Origin: Paraburkholderia graminis C4D1M
GTDB lineage: Bacteria > Pseudomonadota > Gammaproteobacteria > Burkholderiales > Burkholderiaceae
Direction: 5' to 3'
Assembly (NCBI RefSeq): GCF_000172415.1
Contig: NZ_ABLD01000034.1
Span: forward strand, 1 to 46,907
DNA: 46,907 nt
A program made the translations under genes and the position numbers. Shown one piece after another: positions 15,847 to 25,280 of the stretch (positions within the stretch are counted from its first letter, which is position 1; each line of letters begins with the position of its first letter). The notes beneath the pieces are model-generated. The model was not told where the DNA came from, made no database searches, and worked only from the letters and a program-made list of their open reading frames with translations.

Positions 15847-16176
15847 TTAAAACTCGCCGCGGCGAAATCGGGGGAAGCAGTGCACCACGGCGCGCTTGAG
15901 ACAACTCCTCAATGGATTGTCGCAAAAACCACCAAATTCACCGGTCTTGCTCTCGCGGCAGTTCTTGAACGGCCGAAGCGACCGATCTTGAGAGAGCGCG
16001 GCCTCTCTGCTGGCTTCATCAAACACCGCAAGCGGGCCAGCGAGATCCTGCATCTGGAAGCCCTGATAGACAAGGTATGCGATGTTACGTGGTCCCGCCT
16101 TAGAGCCGTCTGAGTTAAAAGCCGTATTTTTTTCAATAGCAGTCGAGACGCTGCTCGCCCGGTTGGTTGATGTCAT
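15847..16176 (-). pseudogene. Truncated GlxA-type (DJ-1/PfpI) regulator gene
   Basis: The frame begins like a GlxA-family transcriptional regulator: after a short leader, RNIAYLVYQGFQMQDLAGPL and then AVFDEASRE match the first strand and helix of the DJ-1/PfpI domain. After about residue 55 (near 16010) the similarity stops, and the remaining 55 residues are unrelated and rich in Cys and Arg. A normal member is about 320 residues with a C-terminal AraC domain. The gene therefore appears broken, perhaps by a rearrangement, and the IS91-family element lies directly upstream of it. It is not the same gene as the intact GlxA regulator at 28192. Confidence 0.6.
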
Positions 16177-16372
16177 TTCACAATACTCCTCCCATGGGAA
16201 GAGGATGCATTAAAACGACGCGGGGAAAAAGGACGCAGATGCCTCAGTGGACGAAACCGCTCGCGCGGTAATGGGGCTCCGGTTGAGCTCTGGTGGCAGG
16301 TGAGAGGAAACCGACTCTGTTTCCATGTTGGGTACGAGGCAATCCGCCTCGTTCCTCAACAGGAGCAGAGCC

Positions 16373-17248
16373 ATGACTCACACCAGCCAGGATATCAGTC
16401 CGCTGCGCCAGCACATGATCGACGACATGCGCATGCGCAAGCTCGCACCGCAGACGCAGGCCGGCTATGTCCGCGTGGTCCGTCAGTTCGCCGCTTTCCT
16501 CGGGCGCCCGCCCGACACCGCCACCGTCGAGGACCTGCGGCGCTACCAGCTGCATCTGGTCGACCACGGCATCTCGCCCGTGTCGCTGAATGCCGCCATC
16601 ACCGGACTGAAGTTCTTCTTCGAGATCACGCTCAACCAGCCCGGGCTGATGGCGAGGATGCAGCCGGTGCGCGTGCCCCGCACGCTACCGGTCGTGCTCA
16701 GCCCTGACGAGGTGGCCCGCCTGATCGCCGCCGCCGGCAACCTGAAGCACCAGACGGCATTGTCGGTCGCCTACGGTGCCGGGCTGCGTGCGAGCGAAGT
16801 GGTGGCGCTGAAGGTCGGCGACGTCGACAGCCAGCGCATGACGCTGCGCATCGAGCAGGGCAAGGGCCGCCGCGACCGCTACGCGATGCTCTCGCCGGTC
16901 CTGCTCGAGCGCCTGCGTGTCTGGTGGCGCGTGGCCCATGCGCAGGGTCGCATGCTCGAAGGCGGCTGGCTGTTTCCCGGCCTCGATCCGGTGGACCCGC
17001 TCAGCACGCGGCAACTGAACCGCGCCATCCATGCCGCCGCAGAAGAGGCACACCTCGGCAAGCGCGTATCCATGCATACGCTGCGTCATAGTTTCGCGAC
17101 ACACCTGCTCGAACAGAAGGAGGATATCCGTGTGATCCAGGTGCTGCTGGGGCACAAGAAGCTCGAGACCACCTCACTCTATACCCAGGTGGCCACCGAC
17201 CTGCTGCGCAAGGTGATCAGCCCGCTGGACCGCCTGCCTTCCGAGTAG
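16373..17248 (+). CDS. Tyrosine recombinase of the IS91-family element
   Basis: This 291-residue XerC/D-like recombinase has an N-terminal SAM-like domain (PLRQHMIDDMRMRKLAPQTQ, the common integrase start in such elements) and a catalytic domain with GLRASEV (first Arg), HTLRHSFATH (His-x-x-Arg), LLGHKKLETTSLY (second His and the nucleophilic Tyr). The ATG at 16373 has AGGAG eight bases before it and fits better than the upstream frame opening at 16325. The stop is 23 bases before the transposase start, so they are co-transcribed. In such elements the recombinase is thought to accompany the HUH transposase, with a role not fully known. No damage is seen. Confidence 0.9.
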   Translation: MTHTSQDISPLRQHMIDDMRMRKLAPQTQAGYVRVVRQFAAFLGRPPDTATVEDLRRYQLHLVDHGISPVSLNAAITGLKFFFEITLNQPGLMARMQPVRVPRTLPVVLSPDEVARLIAAAGNLKHQTALSVAYGAGLRASEVVALKVGDVDSQRMTLRIEQGKGRRDRYAMLSPVLLERLRVWWRVAHAQGRMLEGGWLFPGLDPVDPLSTRQLNRAIHAAAEEAHLGKRVSMHTLRHSFATHLLEQKEDIRVIQVLLGHKKLETTSLYTQVATDLLRKVISPLDRLPSE

Positions 17249-17271
17249 GCCAGCACCGCGCGGAGCGCCCC

Positions 17272-18441
17272 GTGCTGGAGGTCGCGGACATCTTCCGCGT
17301 CCACGGGCCAGCGTGGCGACAGACTGTACCGCTGAGCCTGGGACAGCTGAAGGTCATGTCGGCCATCGAACAGTGCCGCACCGCGGCGCTGGGTGGACAT
17401 GTGTTGCGCTGTTCCGGCTGCGCAAAGCTGGAGATCTCCTATGACTCGTGTCGCAATCGCCATTGTCCGAAGTGCCAGGCGAGCGCCGCACACCGGTGGC
17501 TCGAGGCACGTCAGGCCGACCTGCTGCCCGTGGAGTATTACCACGTGGTCTTCACGCTGCCCGCCACGATCAGCGCGATCGCCTGGTACAACAAGGCGGT
17601 GATCTACGGCCTGCTGTTCGATGTTGCCGCCGAGACCCTGCGTACCATCGCAGCCGATCCGAAGCATCTGGGCGCGCAGACTGGCGCGACGCTGGTGCTC
17701 CATACGTGGGGCTCGGCACTCACACACCATCCCCACGTCCACGGCATCGTCCCCGGTGGTGGCCTGTCACCCGACGGTGAGCGGTGGGTCGCCTGCCGGC
17801 CCGGCTTCTTCCTGCCCGTGCGCGTGCTCTCACGGCTGTTCCGGCGACGTTTCCTGGAAGAACTCGCTGCAGTGCATCGTCGTGGCCAGTTGCGGTTCTT
17901 CGGCGAGTACGCCGCGCTCGCCGATCCTGCCGTCTTCGCCCAGTGGCTCGCGCCGCTACGCGCATGTGAATGGGTCGTGTATGCGAAGCGCCCGTTCGCG
18001 GGACCCGAGGCCGTGCTCGCCTACCTGTCACGCTACACGCATCGCGTGGCCATCTCCAACCAGCGGCTCGTTGCGCTCGATGAACGCGGCGTGACCTTCC
18101 GCTGGAAGGACTATCGCGCGAAGGGGCGCACCCGCTACAAGACCATGACCCTGGGCGCGCACGAGTTCATGCGCCGCTTTCTGCTGCACGTGCTGCCCGG
18201 CGGCTTCCACCGCATCCGCCACTATGGCCTGCTGGCCAATCCCGTGCGCCGGGCCAATCTCGCGAAGGTGCGCGAGTTGCTGCACGTCGTCCCCACACCC
18301 CGCACGCAACCCGACGACACCGGTCCCGCTGTGCGCCCCGCCTTCATCTGCCGGCACTGCGGCGCGCCGATGATCGTCATCGAGATCCTCCAGCGCAGCC
18401 CACCGATCCGCGCACCACCTGTACAGCGAGCAGCAGCATGA
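17272..18441 (+). CDS. IS91-family HUH (Y2-type) transposase
   Basis: The 389-residue protein starts at GTG. It has an N-terminal zinc-binding region (CSGCAKLEISYDSCRNRHCP, followed by KCQ), the standard IS91 start. The HUH motif is H155-V-H157 (HPHVHGIV), which binds the metal ion. The tyrosines Y251 and Y255 (YLSRYTHR) are the expected nucleophiles. A second CxxC (CRHCG) lies near the C-terminus. It nicks one strand at the origin end and drives rolling-circle transposition, which can carry adjacent DNA along. It follows the recombinase closely and is intact. Confidence 0.93.
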   Translation: MLEVADIFRVHGPAWRQTVPLSLGQLKVMSAIEQCRTAALGGHVLRCSGCAKLEISYDSCRNRHCPKCQASAAHRWLEARQADLLPVEYYHVVFTLPATISAIAWYNKAVIYGLLFDVAAETLRTIAADPKHLGAQTGATLVLHTWGSALTHHPHVHGIVPGGGLSPDGERWVACRPGFFLPVRVLSRLFRRRFLEELAAVHRRGQLRFFGEYAALADPAVFAQWLAPLRACEWVVYAKRPFAGPEAVLAYLSRYTHRVAISNQRLVALDERGVTFRWKDYRAKGRTRYKTMTLGAHEFMRRFLLHVLPGGFHRIRHYGLLANPVRRANLAKVRELLHVVPTPRTQPDDTGPAVRPAFICRHCGAPMIVIEILQRSPPIRAPPVQRAAA

Positions 18442-18673
18442 GCACAGGTGTTTCGACACGTTCAAGACGACCGTCGGCTCTCCGGCAACGGGACCCGATA
18501 GCGAACGCTTGCGTCCCTCACAGCCACCACGCGGCCGTGCGCCCCGCCTCCCGTCACAAACCCGGGCCGCACAGCCCCGCCAACGTGCATCCCGTCGACA
18601 TCAACCCGCTTTGCCCCAGCGCTCCGTCACTCCAACGCCGCACCCGACCTCTTCAATCCCCATAGCGCTAAAC

Positions 18674-18692
18674 GTTCCGGCCACGCCGGAAC
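18674..18692. repeat. Perfect hairpin near the right end of the IS91-family element
   Basis: GTTCCGGC and GCCGGAAC pair perfectly around a 3-base loop. Hairpins near the end are characteristic of IS91 termini and are recognised as single-stranded structures by the transposase. Confidence 0.6.
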
Positions 18693-18714
18693 ACTCCGCG
18701 GTTTCCTCCATCGG

Positions 18715-18791
18715 GATTTGTACGACGCCTGCCCGCATGCGCCTGTGGCCCGCGCTCATGTCCGTGGTCGAGGGCAGGCATCCTACAAATC
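18715..18791. repeat. Interrupted perfect inverted repeat at the right boundary of the IS91-family element
   Basis: GATTTGTA (18715-18722) pairs with TACAAATC (18784-18791), and, four bases inward on each side, GCCTGCCC (18727-18734) pairs with GGGCAGGC (18772-18779). The loop is 37 bases. Sixteen perfect pairs in two blocks with equal 4-base bulges are unlikely by chance. It may be the replication origin or end of the IS91-like element, or a boundary of an older insertion. Confidence 0.55.
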
Positions 18792-19076
18792 TAAACAGAA
18801 TCAGACTTTAGCCAATCCAGGGTGGATGTGACATCGAATTCATATCGATGACGAAATACGAGGGAAGTTCGTCCTATGCTCGTTGGGCCGGCTTGATGAA
18901 AATGTGGCGTCAAAAGAGGTTTCCGGATTTTTTCGCTCGCGTGCTTTATCCCAGGGAAGTGCAGGCGGTTGGCTTGACTGGCGAGCTGTCCGCTCTGAAT
19001 TGCCAGGTGGGCAGAGATCGACTCCGGTGACCAATGTTGCAGTCAAACCAGATTGCTATTTTTTAAAGAGCTCCCA
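18792..19076. other. Upstream region of the efflux operon
   Basis: No gene is convincing here; two short frames on the plus strand lack support. It must hold the promoter for the efflux operon unless transcription enters from the IS91-like element. AAGAG at 19065-19069 serves as the ribosome site for the adaptor gene. Confidence 0.4.
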
Positions 19077-20258
19077 ATGTCCGCTTCTTTAAATCCTCGT
19101 CCAAGGATTGCGCTTGCCACGCTTGTGGTTGTCGCGATTGCAGGACTGGGCACATTCAGTGCGATCCGTGTCAGTGCGCGGAATTCCGCGCCGTCCGTTG
19201 CAGCGCCCGCGACCGGGGTTGATGTCGCCACGGTGCTGCAAAAAGAGGTTAAAGATTCCCAGACGTACTCGGGGCGACTCGCGGCAGTCGACAAGGTTGA
19301 AGTTCGGCCACTTGTGTCAGGGACAATCGTGTCGGTTAATCTGAAAGACGGTCAACTGGTAAAAAAGGGCGATGTCTTATTTATCATCGACCCTCGCCCA
19401 TATCAGTCCGAGGTGGATAGGGCAGCAGGGCAGGTTGCCGCCGCGCGTGCTCGCGTGACCTACACGGCCAATGACTGGCAGCGCGCACAACGTCTGATTG
19501 CGGACAACGCCATCGCCAGGCGCGACTATGACGAAAAGCAGAATGCTGCAAACGAGGCAGCCGCGAATCTTAAAACTGCGCAAGCCGCACTGGAAGCGGC
19601 GGAAATTAATCTCGGGTACACCAGAATATCCGCACCGATTTCCGGCCGGGTTTCTCGAGCAGAAATCACGCTAGGCAACGTCGTTAGTGCCGGGGCAGGC
19701 AGTCCACCGTTGACGACGATAGTGTCGGTATCGCCCATCTATGCCGAATTCGACGCGGATGAGCAGACGTATCTGCAATACATTCGTCGCGTCAGGAACG
19801 AAGGCCGTGTGCCCGTCGACCTCGGGCTGGCGGACGAGGAAGGTTACTCTCGCACGGGTGTCATTCAGTCCGTTGACAATCGGGTTGATACCAATTCAGG
19901 AACGATTCGAGTACGGGCGCGATTTGACAACAGCGACGGCAGCCTCATTCCAGGACTGTACGCCCGAGTCAAGGTCGTTAGCGGCGATGCTTATTCAGCC
20001 TTGCTGATCAGCGACACCGCGATTGGAACAGATCAGGACAAGAGATACGTCTACGTGGTCGGCAGCGACAATCAGGTTGCTTATCGTGAGATCAAAGTAG
20101 GCGATGCCCACGGAAACCTTCGGATCGTGAAGTCGGGGATTCAACCGGGCGACCGGATTGTCGTCAGTGGAACGCAGCGTGTCAGACCGGGTGTAAAAGT
20201 CAGTCCTCGTATCGTTCCAATGATCGATACCGACGCGGCGGGAACGCCTTCAGCCTGA
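19077..20258 (+). CDS. RND efflux periplasmic adaptor (MexE-like)
   Basis: This 393-residue protein is a membrane fusion protein. After a hydrophobic anchor/signal (RIALATLVVVAIAGLGTFSA, no lipobox Cys) it shows the lipoyl-like half-motif LVSGTIVSVNLKDGQLVKKG and DVLFIIDPRPYQ, a coiled-coil hairpin (about 105-175, with DYDEKQNAANEAAANLKTAQ), the second lipoyl half (INLGYTRISAPISGRVSRAE), and beta-barrel and membrane-proximal domains ending PGDRIVVSGTQRVRPGVKV. It bridges the inner-membrane pump and outer-membrane channel. I chose the ATG at 19077 because a ribosome site precedes it and a TTG eight codons earlier lacks one. The order adaptor-pump-channel matches the MexEF-OprN/BpeEF-OprC layout. 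Confidence 0.93.
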   Translation: MSASLNPRPRIALATLVVVAIAGLGTFSAIRVSARNSAPSVAAPATGVDVATVLQKEVKDSQTYSGRLAAVDKVEVRPLVSGTIVSVNLKDGQLVKKGDVLFIIDPRPYQSEVDRAAGQVAAARARVTYTANDWQRAQRLIADNAIARRDYDEKQNAANEAAANLKTAQAALEAAEINLGYTRISAPISGRVSRAEITLGNVVSAGAGSPPLTTIVSVSPIYAEFDADEQTYLQYIRRVRNEGRVPVDLGLADEEGYSRTGVIQSVDNRVDTNSGTIRVRARFDNSDGSLIPGLYARVKVVSGDAYSALLISDTAIGTDQDKRYVYVVGSDNQVAYREIKVGDAHGNLRIVKSGIQPGDRIVVSGTQRVRPGVKVSPRIVPMIDTDAAGTPSA

Positions 20259-20434
20259 AGTCGCGGTTTGTCGATCAGGCAAATACTCCTGCGCTATCCA
20301 GTAGCTGGATTTTCCGTCGTGGCCACGCCCTGCAATGGCTGCTTTTACGCGCCATTTTGTTCTATGTCTTCACGCAGCTCCTCTCGCCAACTTTGTTGCT
20401 GCGGGCAAGAGCGGTTCGCCAAGATAAGAGTCAC

Positions 20435-23400
20435 ATGAATATTTCGAAATTCTTCATCGACAGGCCAATATTTGCGTGCGTGCTGTCGGTAGTCATCCTC
20501 CTCGCAGGCACCATCGCGCTATTCAAGCTTCCGGTCTCCGAGTATCCGAACGTGGTTCCACCTTCCGTGATCGTTCATGCCCAGTATCCGGGCGCGAATC
20601 CGAAGGTAATCGCGGAGGCGGTCGCATCGCCGATCGAAGAGCAAATCAATGGCGTTGAGAACATGTTGTATATGCAATCTCAGGCCAACTCCGATGGCAA
20701 CCTGACTTTGACGGTCACTTTCGCCCTCGGAACCAATCCCGACCTCGCCACGCAACTCGTGCAGAACCGTGTGAATCAGGCCCTGCCGAGATTGCCGGAC
20801 GACGTCCAGAAGTTGGGCGTGACGACGATTAAAAGTTCTCCAACGGTGACGATGTTCATGCACCTGTTGTCGCCGGACGGTCGATACGACAACACGTATC
20901 TTCGCAATTACGCGCTTATCAACCTACGAGACAGGCTCGAGCGCATTAAAGGTGTGGGAGAGGTGCAACTTTGGGGTGGTGGCGACTATTCCATGCGCGT
21001 CTGGCTGGATCCTCAAAAGGTAGCTGAGCGAGATCTCACCGCAACCGAGGTCGTGAACGCCATTCGAGAACAGAATGTACAGGTCGCGGCAGGCGTAGTC
21101 GGCGGTTCACCTGCCGTGCCCGGAACGCTTCTCCAGCTATCGGTCAACGCACGTGGACGTCTGAAGACGGAGCAGGAGTTTGGCGGAATCATCGTCAAGT
21201 CGTCTGCCACGGGTGCCGTCACGCATTTACGCGATATCGCGAAGATAGAGCTTGGAGCATCGGAATATGGTTTGCGCTCCCTGTTAGACAACAAGCCCGC
21301 GATCGCGTTGTCGATCAACGAAGCGCCGGGTGCGAATTCGCTGCAGATTTCGGATGATGTTCGCGCTGCGATGAAAGAACTCAGCGTAGATTTTCCGTCC
21401 GGCCTCGAGTACCGGATCGTTTATGACCCGACCCGTTTTGTACGTTCGAGTATCGAAGCCGTGATCCACACATTGCTCGAGGCGATTGCGTTGGTCGTGA
21501 TTGTCGTGATCGTCTTCCTGCAAACGTGGCGCGCATCCATTATCCCGTTGCTGGCAGTTCCGGTTTCTATCGTTGGCACCTTTTCTCTCCTGCTCGCATT
21601 CGGCTTCTCGATTAACGCGCTTTCACTCTTTGGAATGGTGCTGGCGGTCGGGATCGTCGTCGATGATGCAATCGTCGTCGTGGAGAACGTGGAACGAAAT
21701 ATAGCCAGAGGGCTGAGCGCTCGCGATGCGACATATACGGCGATGCAGGAAGTGAGCGGTCCCATTATCGCAATCGCGTTGACGCTCGTCGCGGTGTTCG
21801 TTCCGCTCGCATTCATGAGCGGTCTGACAGGACAGTTTTATAAGCAGTTTGCGATGACGATTGCTATCTCGACCGTCATTTCAGCATTCAACTCGTTGAC
21901 CCTTTCGCCGGCGCTGTCGGCTCTGCTGTTGCGTAGTCACGACGCGAAGAAGGATGGCTTGACGCGTGTCATGGATAAACTTTTTGGAGGCTTTTTCCGG
22001 CGCTTCAACACTGTGTTCAATGTTGGCTCGGAGAAGTATAGTCGCGGCGTGGCAGGATCGCTGAAGCGCAAAGGGACAATGCTCACGGTCTACGGTGTGT
22101 TGCTAGGACTGACGGTCGTCATCATGCAAATCGTGCCGGGGGGGTTTGTTCCCGCACAGGACAAAGAGTATCTCGTCTCCTTCGCCAAGTTGCCCAACGG
22201 AGCATCGCTTGACCGGACCGAGCAGGTGCTCAAGGAAATGGGCGAAATGGTGATGAAGGAACCGGGCGCGGCACATGCCGTTGCGTTCCCTGGACTTTCT
22301 GTGAATGGATTTACGAACATTCCGAGCGCTGGCGTTCTCTTTATTCCGCTAAAGCCTTTCGAGGAACGTAAGGGCCACTCGGCAGCGGATATTGCAGCCT
22401 CGCTCAACAGGCAATTTTCTTCGATCAAAGATGCATTCACGGCCGTCTTCCCGCCGCCGCCAGTCCTGGGACTTGGAACGCTGGGAGGGTTCAAGATGCA
22501 ACTGGAGGACCGCGGCGCTCTCGGCTACGAAGCACTTAACAAAGCCACGATGGATTTTGTGAAAAAAGCGTCGACCACGCGGCAGCTCGGCCCGACGTTT
22601 TCGAACTATGAAATCAATGTGCCTCAGCTGAATGTCGACCTCGACCGCGAACGTGCCAAGCAGCTCGGGGTCGCGGTGACCGACGTCTTCAATACCATGC
22701 AAACGTATCTGGGTTCCCTGTATGTGAACGATTTCAACAGGTTCGGCAGGGTGTACCAGGTCCGTGTGCAGGCAGACTCACATTACCGGCGTAATGCCGG
22801 CGATATCTTGCAGCTGAAAACACGCAGTAGTAGCGGCGAAATGATCCCGCTCTCGTCGCTCATCACGGTCACGCCGACTTACGGTCCCGACATGGTGGTG
22901 CGCTACAACGGCTATACCGCGGCTGATATCAATGGTGGCCCAGCGCATGGCTACTCCTCGGACGAAGCGAAGGAAGCCGCCGAGCAAATCGCTGCCGAAG
23001 TCTTGCCTAAAGGAGTGAAATTCGAATGGACGGATCTGACTTACCAGCAGGTTCTGGCTGGGAACTCAGGGATGTGGATCTTCCCAATCAGCGTCCTGCT
23101 AGTGTTTCTGGTGTTGGCTGCGCTGTATGAGAGCCTCTCTCTTCCGCTCGCGGTCATTCTGATTGTGCCGATGAGTATTCTCAGTGCGTTGACGGGCGTG
23201 TGGATCACGCATGGGGACAACAACGTATTCACGCAGATTGGTTTGATGGTGCTCGTTGCGCTCGCATCCAAGAACGCGATCCTCATCGTGGAATTCGCCC
23301 GCGAGCTGGAGCACGACGGTCGAACCGCAGTGCAGGCCGCCATCGAGGCCAGCAGGCTAAGACTTCGACCGATCCTGATGACCTCTATTGCGTTCATCAT

Positions 23401-23614
23401 GGGTGTCGTTCCACTCGCTTTGTCGACCGGCGCCGGTTCCGAAATGCGGCAGGCGATGGGCATCGCCGTTTTCTTCGGGATGCTCGGCGTGACGTTGTTT
23501 GGCCTGATGCTGACACCCGTTTTCTACGTGGTACTCCGGACATTGGCCGGTGGAAAGATACATGTCGCTCAGAAAGATATCTCACACGAGATCGCACATC
23601 TGTCGGATCTTTAA
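20435..23614 (+). CDS. RND inner-membrane efflux pump (HAE1 family, MexF-like)
   Basis: At 1059 residues it has the standard length. The first transmembrane helix (FFIDRPIFACVLSVVILLAG) is at residues 6-25; a large periplasmic loop with NGVENMLYMQSQANSDGNLT follows; then six helices with the proton-relay motif GIVVDDAIVVVENVERN. The second half repeats the plan, with ASKNAILIVEFARELEHDG near the end. Residues track MexF of Pseudomonas much more closely than AcrB or MexB along the whole length, as judged by recall of MexF. Substrates in that subfamily include chloramphenicol, trimethoprim and quinolones; here they are unknown. The start at 20435 was chosen because the protein then begins with MNISKFF as in relatives; an upstream open frame adds 26 non-family residues. 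Confidence 0.94.
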   Translation: MNISKFFIDRPIFACVLSVVILLAGTIALFKLPVSEYPNVVPPSVIVHAQYPGANPKVIAEAVASPIEEQINGVENMLYMQSQANSDGNLTLTVTFALGTNPDLATQLVQNRVNQALPRLPDDVQKLGVTTIKSSPTVTMFMHLLSPDGRYDNTYLRNYALINLRDRLERIKGVGEVQLWGGGDYSMRVWLDPQKVAERDLTATEVVNAIREQNVQVAAGVVGGSPAVPGTLLQLSVNARGRLKTEQEFGGIIVKSSATGAVTHLRDIAKIELGASEYGLRSLLDNKPAIALSINEAPGANSLQISDDVRAAMKELSVDFPSGLEYRIVYDPTRFVRSSIEAVIHTLLEAIALVVIVVIVFLQTWRASIIPLLAVPVSIVGTFSLLLAFGFSINALSLFGMVLAVGIVVDDAIVVVENVERNIARGLSARDATYTAMQEVSGPIIAIALTLVAVFVPLAFMSGLTGQFYKQFAMTIAISTVISAFNSLTLSPALSALLLRSHDAKKDGLTRVMDKLFGGFFRRFNTVFNVGSEKYSRGVAGSLKRKGTMLTVYGVLLGLTVVIMQIVPGGFVPAQDKEYLVSFAKLPNGASLDRTEQVLKEMGEMVMKEPGAAHAVAFPGLSVNGFTNIPSAGVLFIPLKPFEERKGHSAADIAASLNRQFSSIKDAFTAVFPPPPVLGLGTLGGFKMQLEDRGALGYEALNKATMDFVKKASTTRQLGPTFSNYEINVPQLNVDLDRERAKQLGVAVTDVFNTMQTYLGSLYVNDFNRFGRVYQVRVQADSHYRRNAGDILQLKTRSSSGEMIPLSSLITVTPTYGPDMVVRYNGYTAADINGGPAHGYSSDEAKEAAEQIAAEVLPKGVKFEWTDLTYQQVLAGNSGMWIFPISVLLVFLVLAALYESLSLPLAVILIVPMSILSALTGVWITHGDNNVFTQIGLMVLVALASKNAILIVEFARELEHDGRTAVQAAIEASRLRLRPILMTSIAFIMGVVPLALSTGAGSEMRQAMGIAVFFGMLGVTLFGLMLTPVFYVVLRTLAGGKIHVAQKDISHEIAHLSDL

Positions 23615-23622
23615 TAACCACA

Positions 23623-25189
23623 ATGCTTACGAACGATATGCACGGTTCATCGATGTTCAGACGAGGTTCTCATCGCGCGGTAGTGGGCGCTGTCGCCGTA
23701 GCTCTGCTGTCCGCATGTTCGATGGCGCCGCCCTATGTGCGACCGGATGCATCGGTCCCCGATGCATTCAAAGAGCTGCCTCGACATTCCGGGGAATCGC
23801 CTTCTGCCGCAGAGCGGTCAACCACAGAAGCCTGGAAAACCGCGGAGCCTGCCGAGGACACGTTCCGCGGCGAGTGGTGGCGTGTCTTCAGCGACTCTAC
23901 GCTTGACGGGCTGGAGAAACAGGCCGCGCAAGCAAATCAAAGCCTGAAGGCGGCCGCTGCGCGCGTTCAGCAGGCAAGAGCGCTCGTGCAGTCGGCGCGC
24001 TCGAACTGGTTTCCGTCGATTGGCGCGGGATTTGGGCCTACGCGACAACATATGTCGCCTGCTTCGCAGTTCTTGCCCGACAACACCGAGGTTCCGGATC
24101 AGACGTTATGGCGCGCGCAAGTCTCAGCGTCGTACGAGGCCGATCTTTTCGGGCGCGTTAGTGACAATGTGAGCGCATCTCGTTCCGACGAAGCACAAAG
24201 CGAGGCGCTGTTCCGGTCGGTACAGCTGGCTCTACAGGCTGACGTCGCTCAGAACTACTTTCAGCTTCGCGAATTCGATGCGCAACTTGGTCTCTATCGT
24301 AAGACGGTAGCGTTGCGTGAGGACGCGCTGAAACTCGTCGAGAGCCGCTTCAATGCGGGAGAGATAGGTGAGCTCGATGTATCGAGGGCGAGAAGCGAGT
24401 TGGCGACCGCGCGTGCCGATGCGGTCGGCGTCGCTCGCCAGCGGGCAGCCTCCGAGCATAGTCTTTCGATCCTGCTCGGTAAGCCGCCAGCTGACTTCAC
24501 GTTTCCCGGAGACGCCGCTTGTGGCCGTGCAGGCGCATATCCCCGCAGGCCTCCCTTCCTCGTTGCTGGAGCGCCGCCCGGATATCGCCGCGGCGGAACG
24601 TGCCATGGCCTCGGCGAACGCCAGAGTGGGCCTGGCAAAGTCGGCATTTTTTCCTCAGCTGGATGTTACCGGAGCATTCGGGTATGAATCCGCCACGTTA
24701 GGCGATCTGTTCCAGTGGTCCACCCGGGCCTTCCTGTTGGGACCATTTGCGGGGACTGCGCTGACATTGCCGATCTTTGATGGTGGACGCCGGAGTGCGA
24801 ATCTTGCAAAGGCACGGGCGAAGCTCGACGAGGACGTTGCCCAGTATCGTCAGCAGGTTCTCGTTGCATTCAAAGAAGTCGAAGATAGCCTGTCCAATCT
24901 TCGGTTGCTTGACGATCAGATCAGCGAACAGGGTTTTGCGATGTCCGCATCCGAACGTGCCGAGCAAATGTCGGCAACGCAGTACGAAGAAGGGCAAGTC
25001 AGCTACCTGGATGTAATTGACGCTCAACGTCAGGTGCTGCAGTCGGAGTTGCGGTCGATTCATCTGGCCAGTGAACAAGCCGTTTCTACAGTTGCGTTGA
25101 TTCGTGCGCTCGGGGGTGGCTGGGCTGAATCACAGGCGCAGATTGGGAGCGAGGGAGAGAGTCAGAAAAAAACGGTTGAACGTAGATAA
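23623..25189 (+). pseudogene. Outer-membrane efflux channel (OprM/NodT-like lipoprotein), one-base frameshift
   Basis: The N-terminal part (frame from 23623) has a lipoprotein signal peptide with lipobox LLSAC followed by SMAPPYVRPD, and the first outer-membrane efflux repeat (DGLEKQAAQANQSLKAAAAR, DLFGRV). It runs correctly to about 24504, SILLGKPPADFTF. The second part, in the +1 frame, continues exactly with PETPLVAV, then GLPSSLLERRPDI and the second repeat to residue about 520 (AIRALGGGW-like end). The switch is in the run CCC at 24505-24507, where two C would restore the frame, so there is one extra C. Whether this is an assembly error or a real loss cannot be told. It starts 8 bases after the pump stop and completes the tripartite system if intact. 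Confidence 0.85.
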
Positions 25190-25280
25190 CTATTCTGAGT
25201 CGCGATGGGTTGAGAGCATCTCTGAATTGCAACCGTGTTGAATTCGATGAGGCGTCGAGTCGAAAAAGGAGCTGCCCGGC

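Larger units (their letters stand above)
16240..18800 (+). mobile_element. IS91-family element with a tyrosine recombinase (ends approximate)
   Basis: Two adjacent plus-strand genes, a tyrosine recombinase and an HUH transposase of the IS91 type, form the composite layout known for a subgroup of IS91 elements. The right side contains a perfect hairpin (18674-18692) and a long interrupted inverted repeat (18715-18791), the sort of structure found at IS91 origin ends. The left limit is a guess: a perfect 7-base hairpin (ACGAGGC/GCCTCGT, 16334-16352) precedes the first gene. IS91 elements move by rolling-circle replication and make no target duplication, so exact ends cannot be proven here. The local GC is clearly higher than in the flanks. 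Confidence 0.75.

Noticed and set aside
1009..18800. Terminal inverted repeats of the Tn7-like element
   Set aside because: I compared TGT-starting stretches in 1009-1400 and 2314-3060 with ACA-ending stretches downstream by eye; none matched beyond what chance gives. The element limits remain undefined.
23200..23622. Upstream extension of the outer-membrane channel gene
   Set aside because: This open frame lies inside the RND pump gene in another frame and carries no family sequence; the lipoprotein signal starts at 23623 or shortly after.
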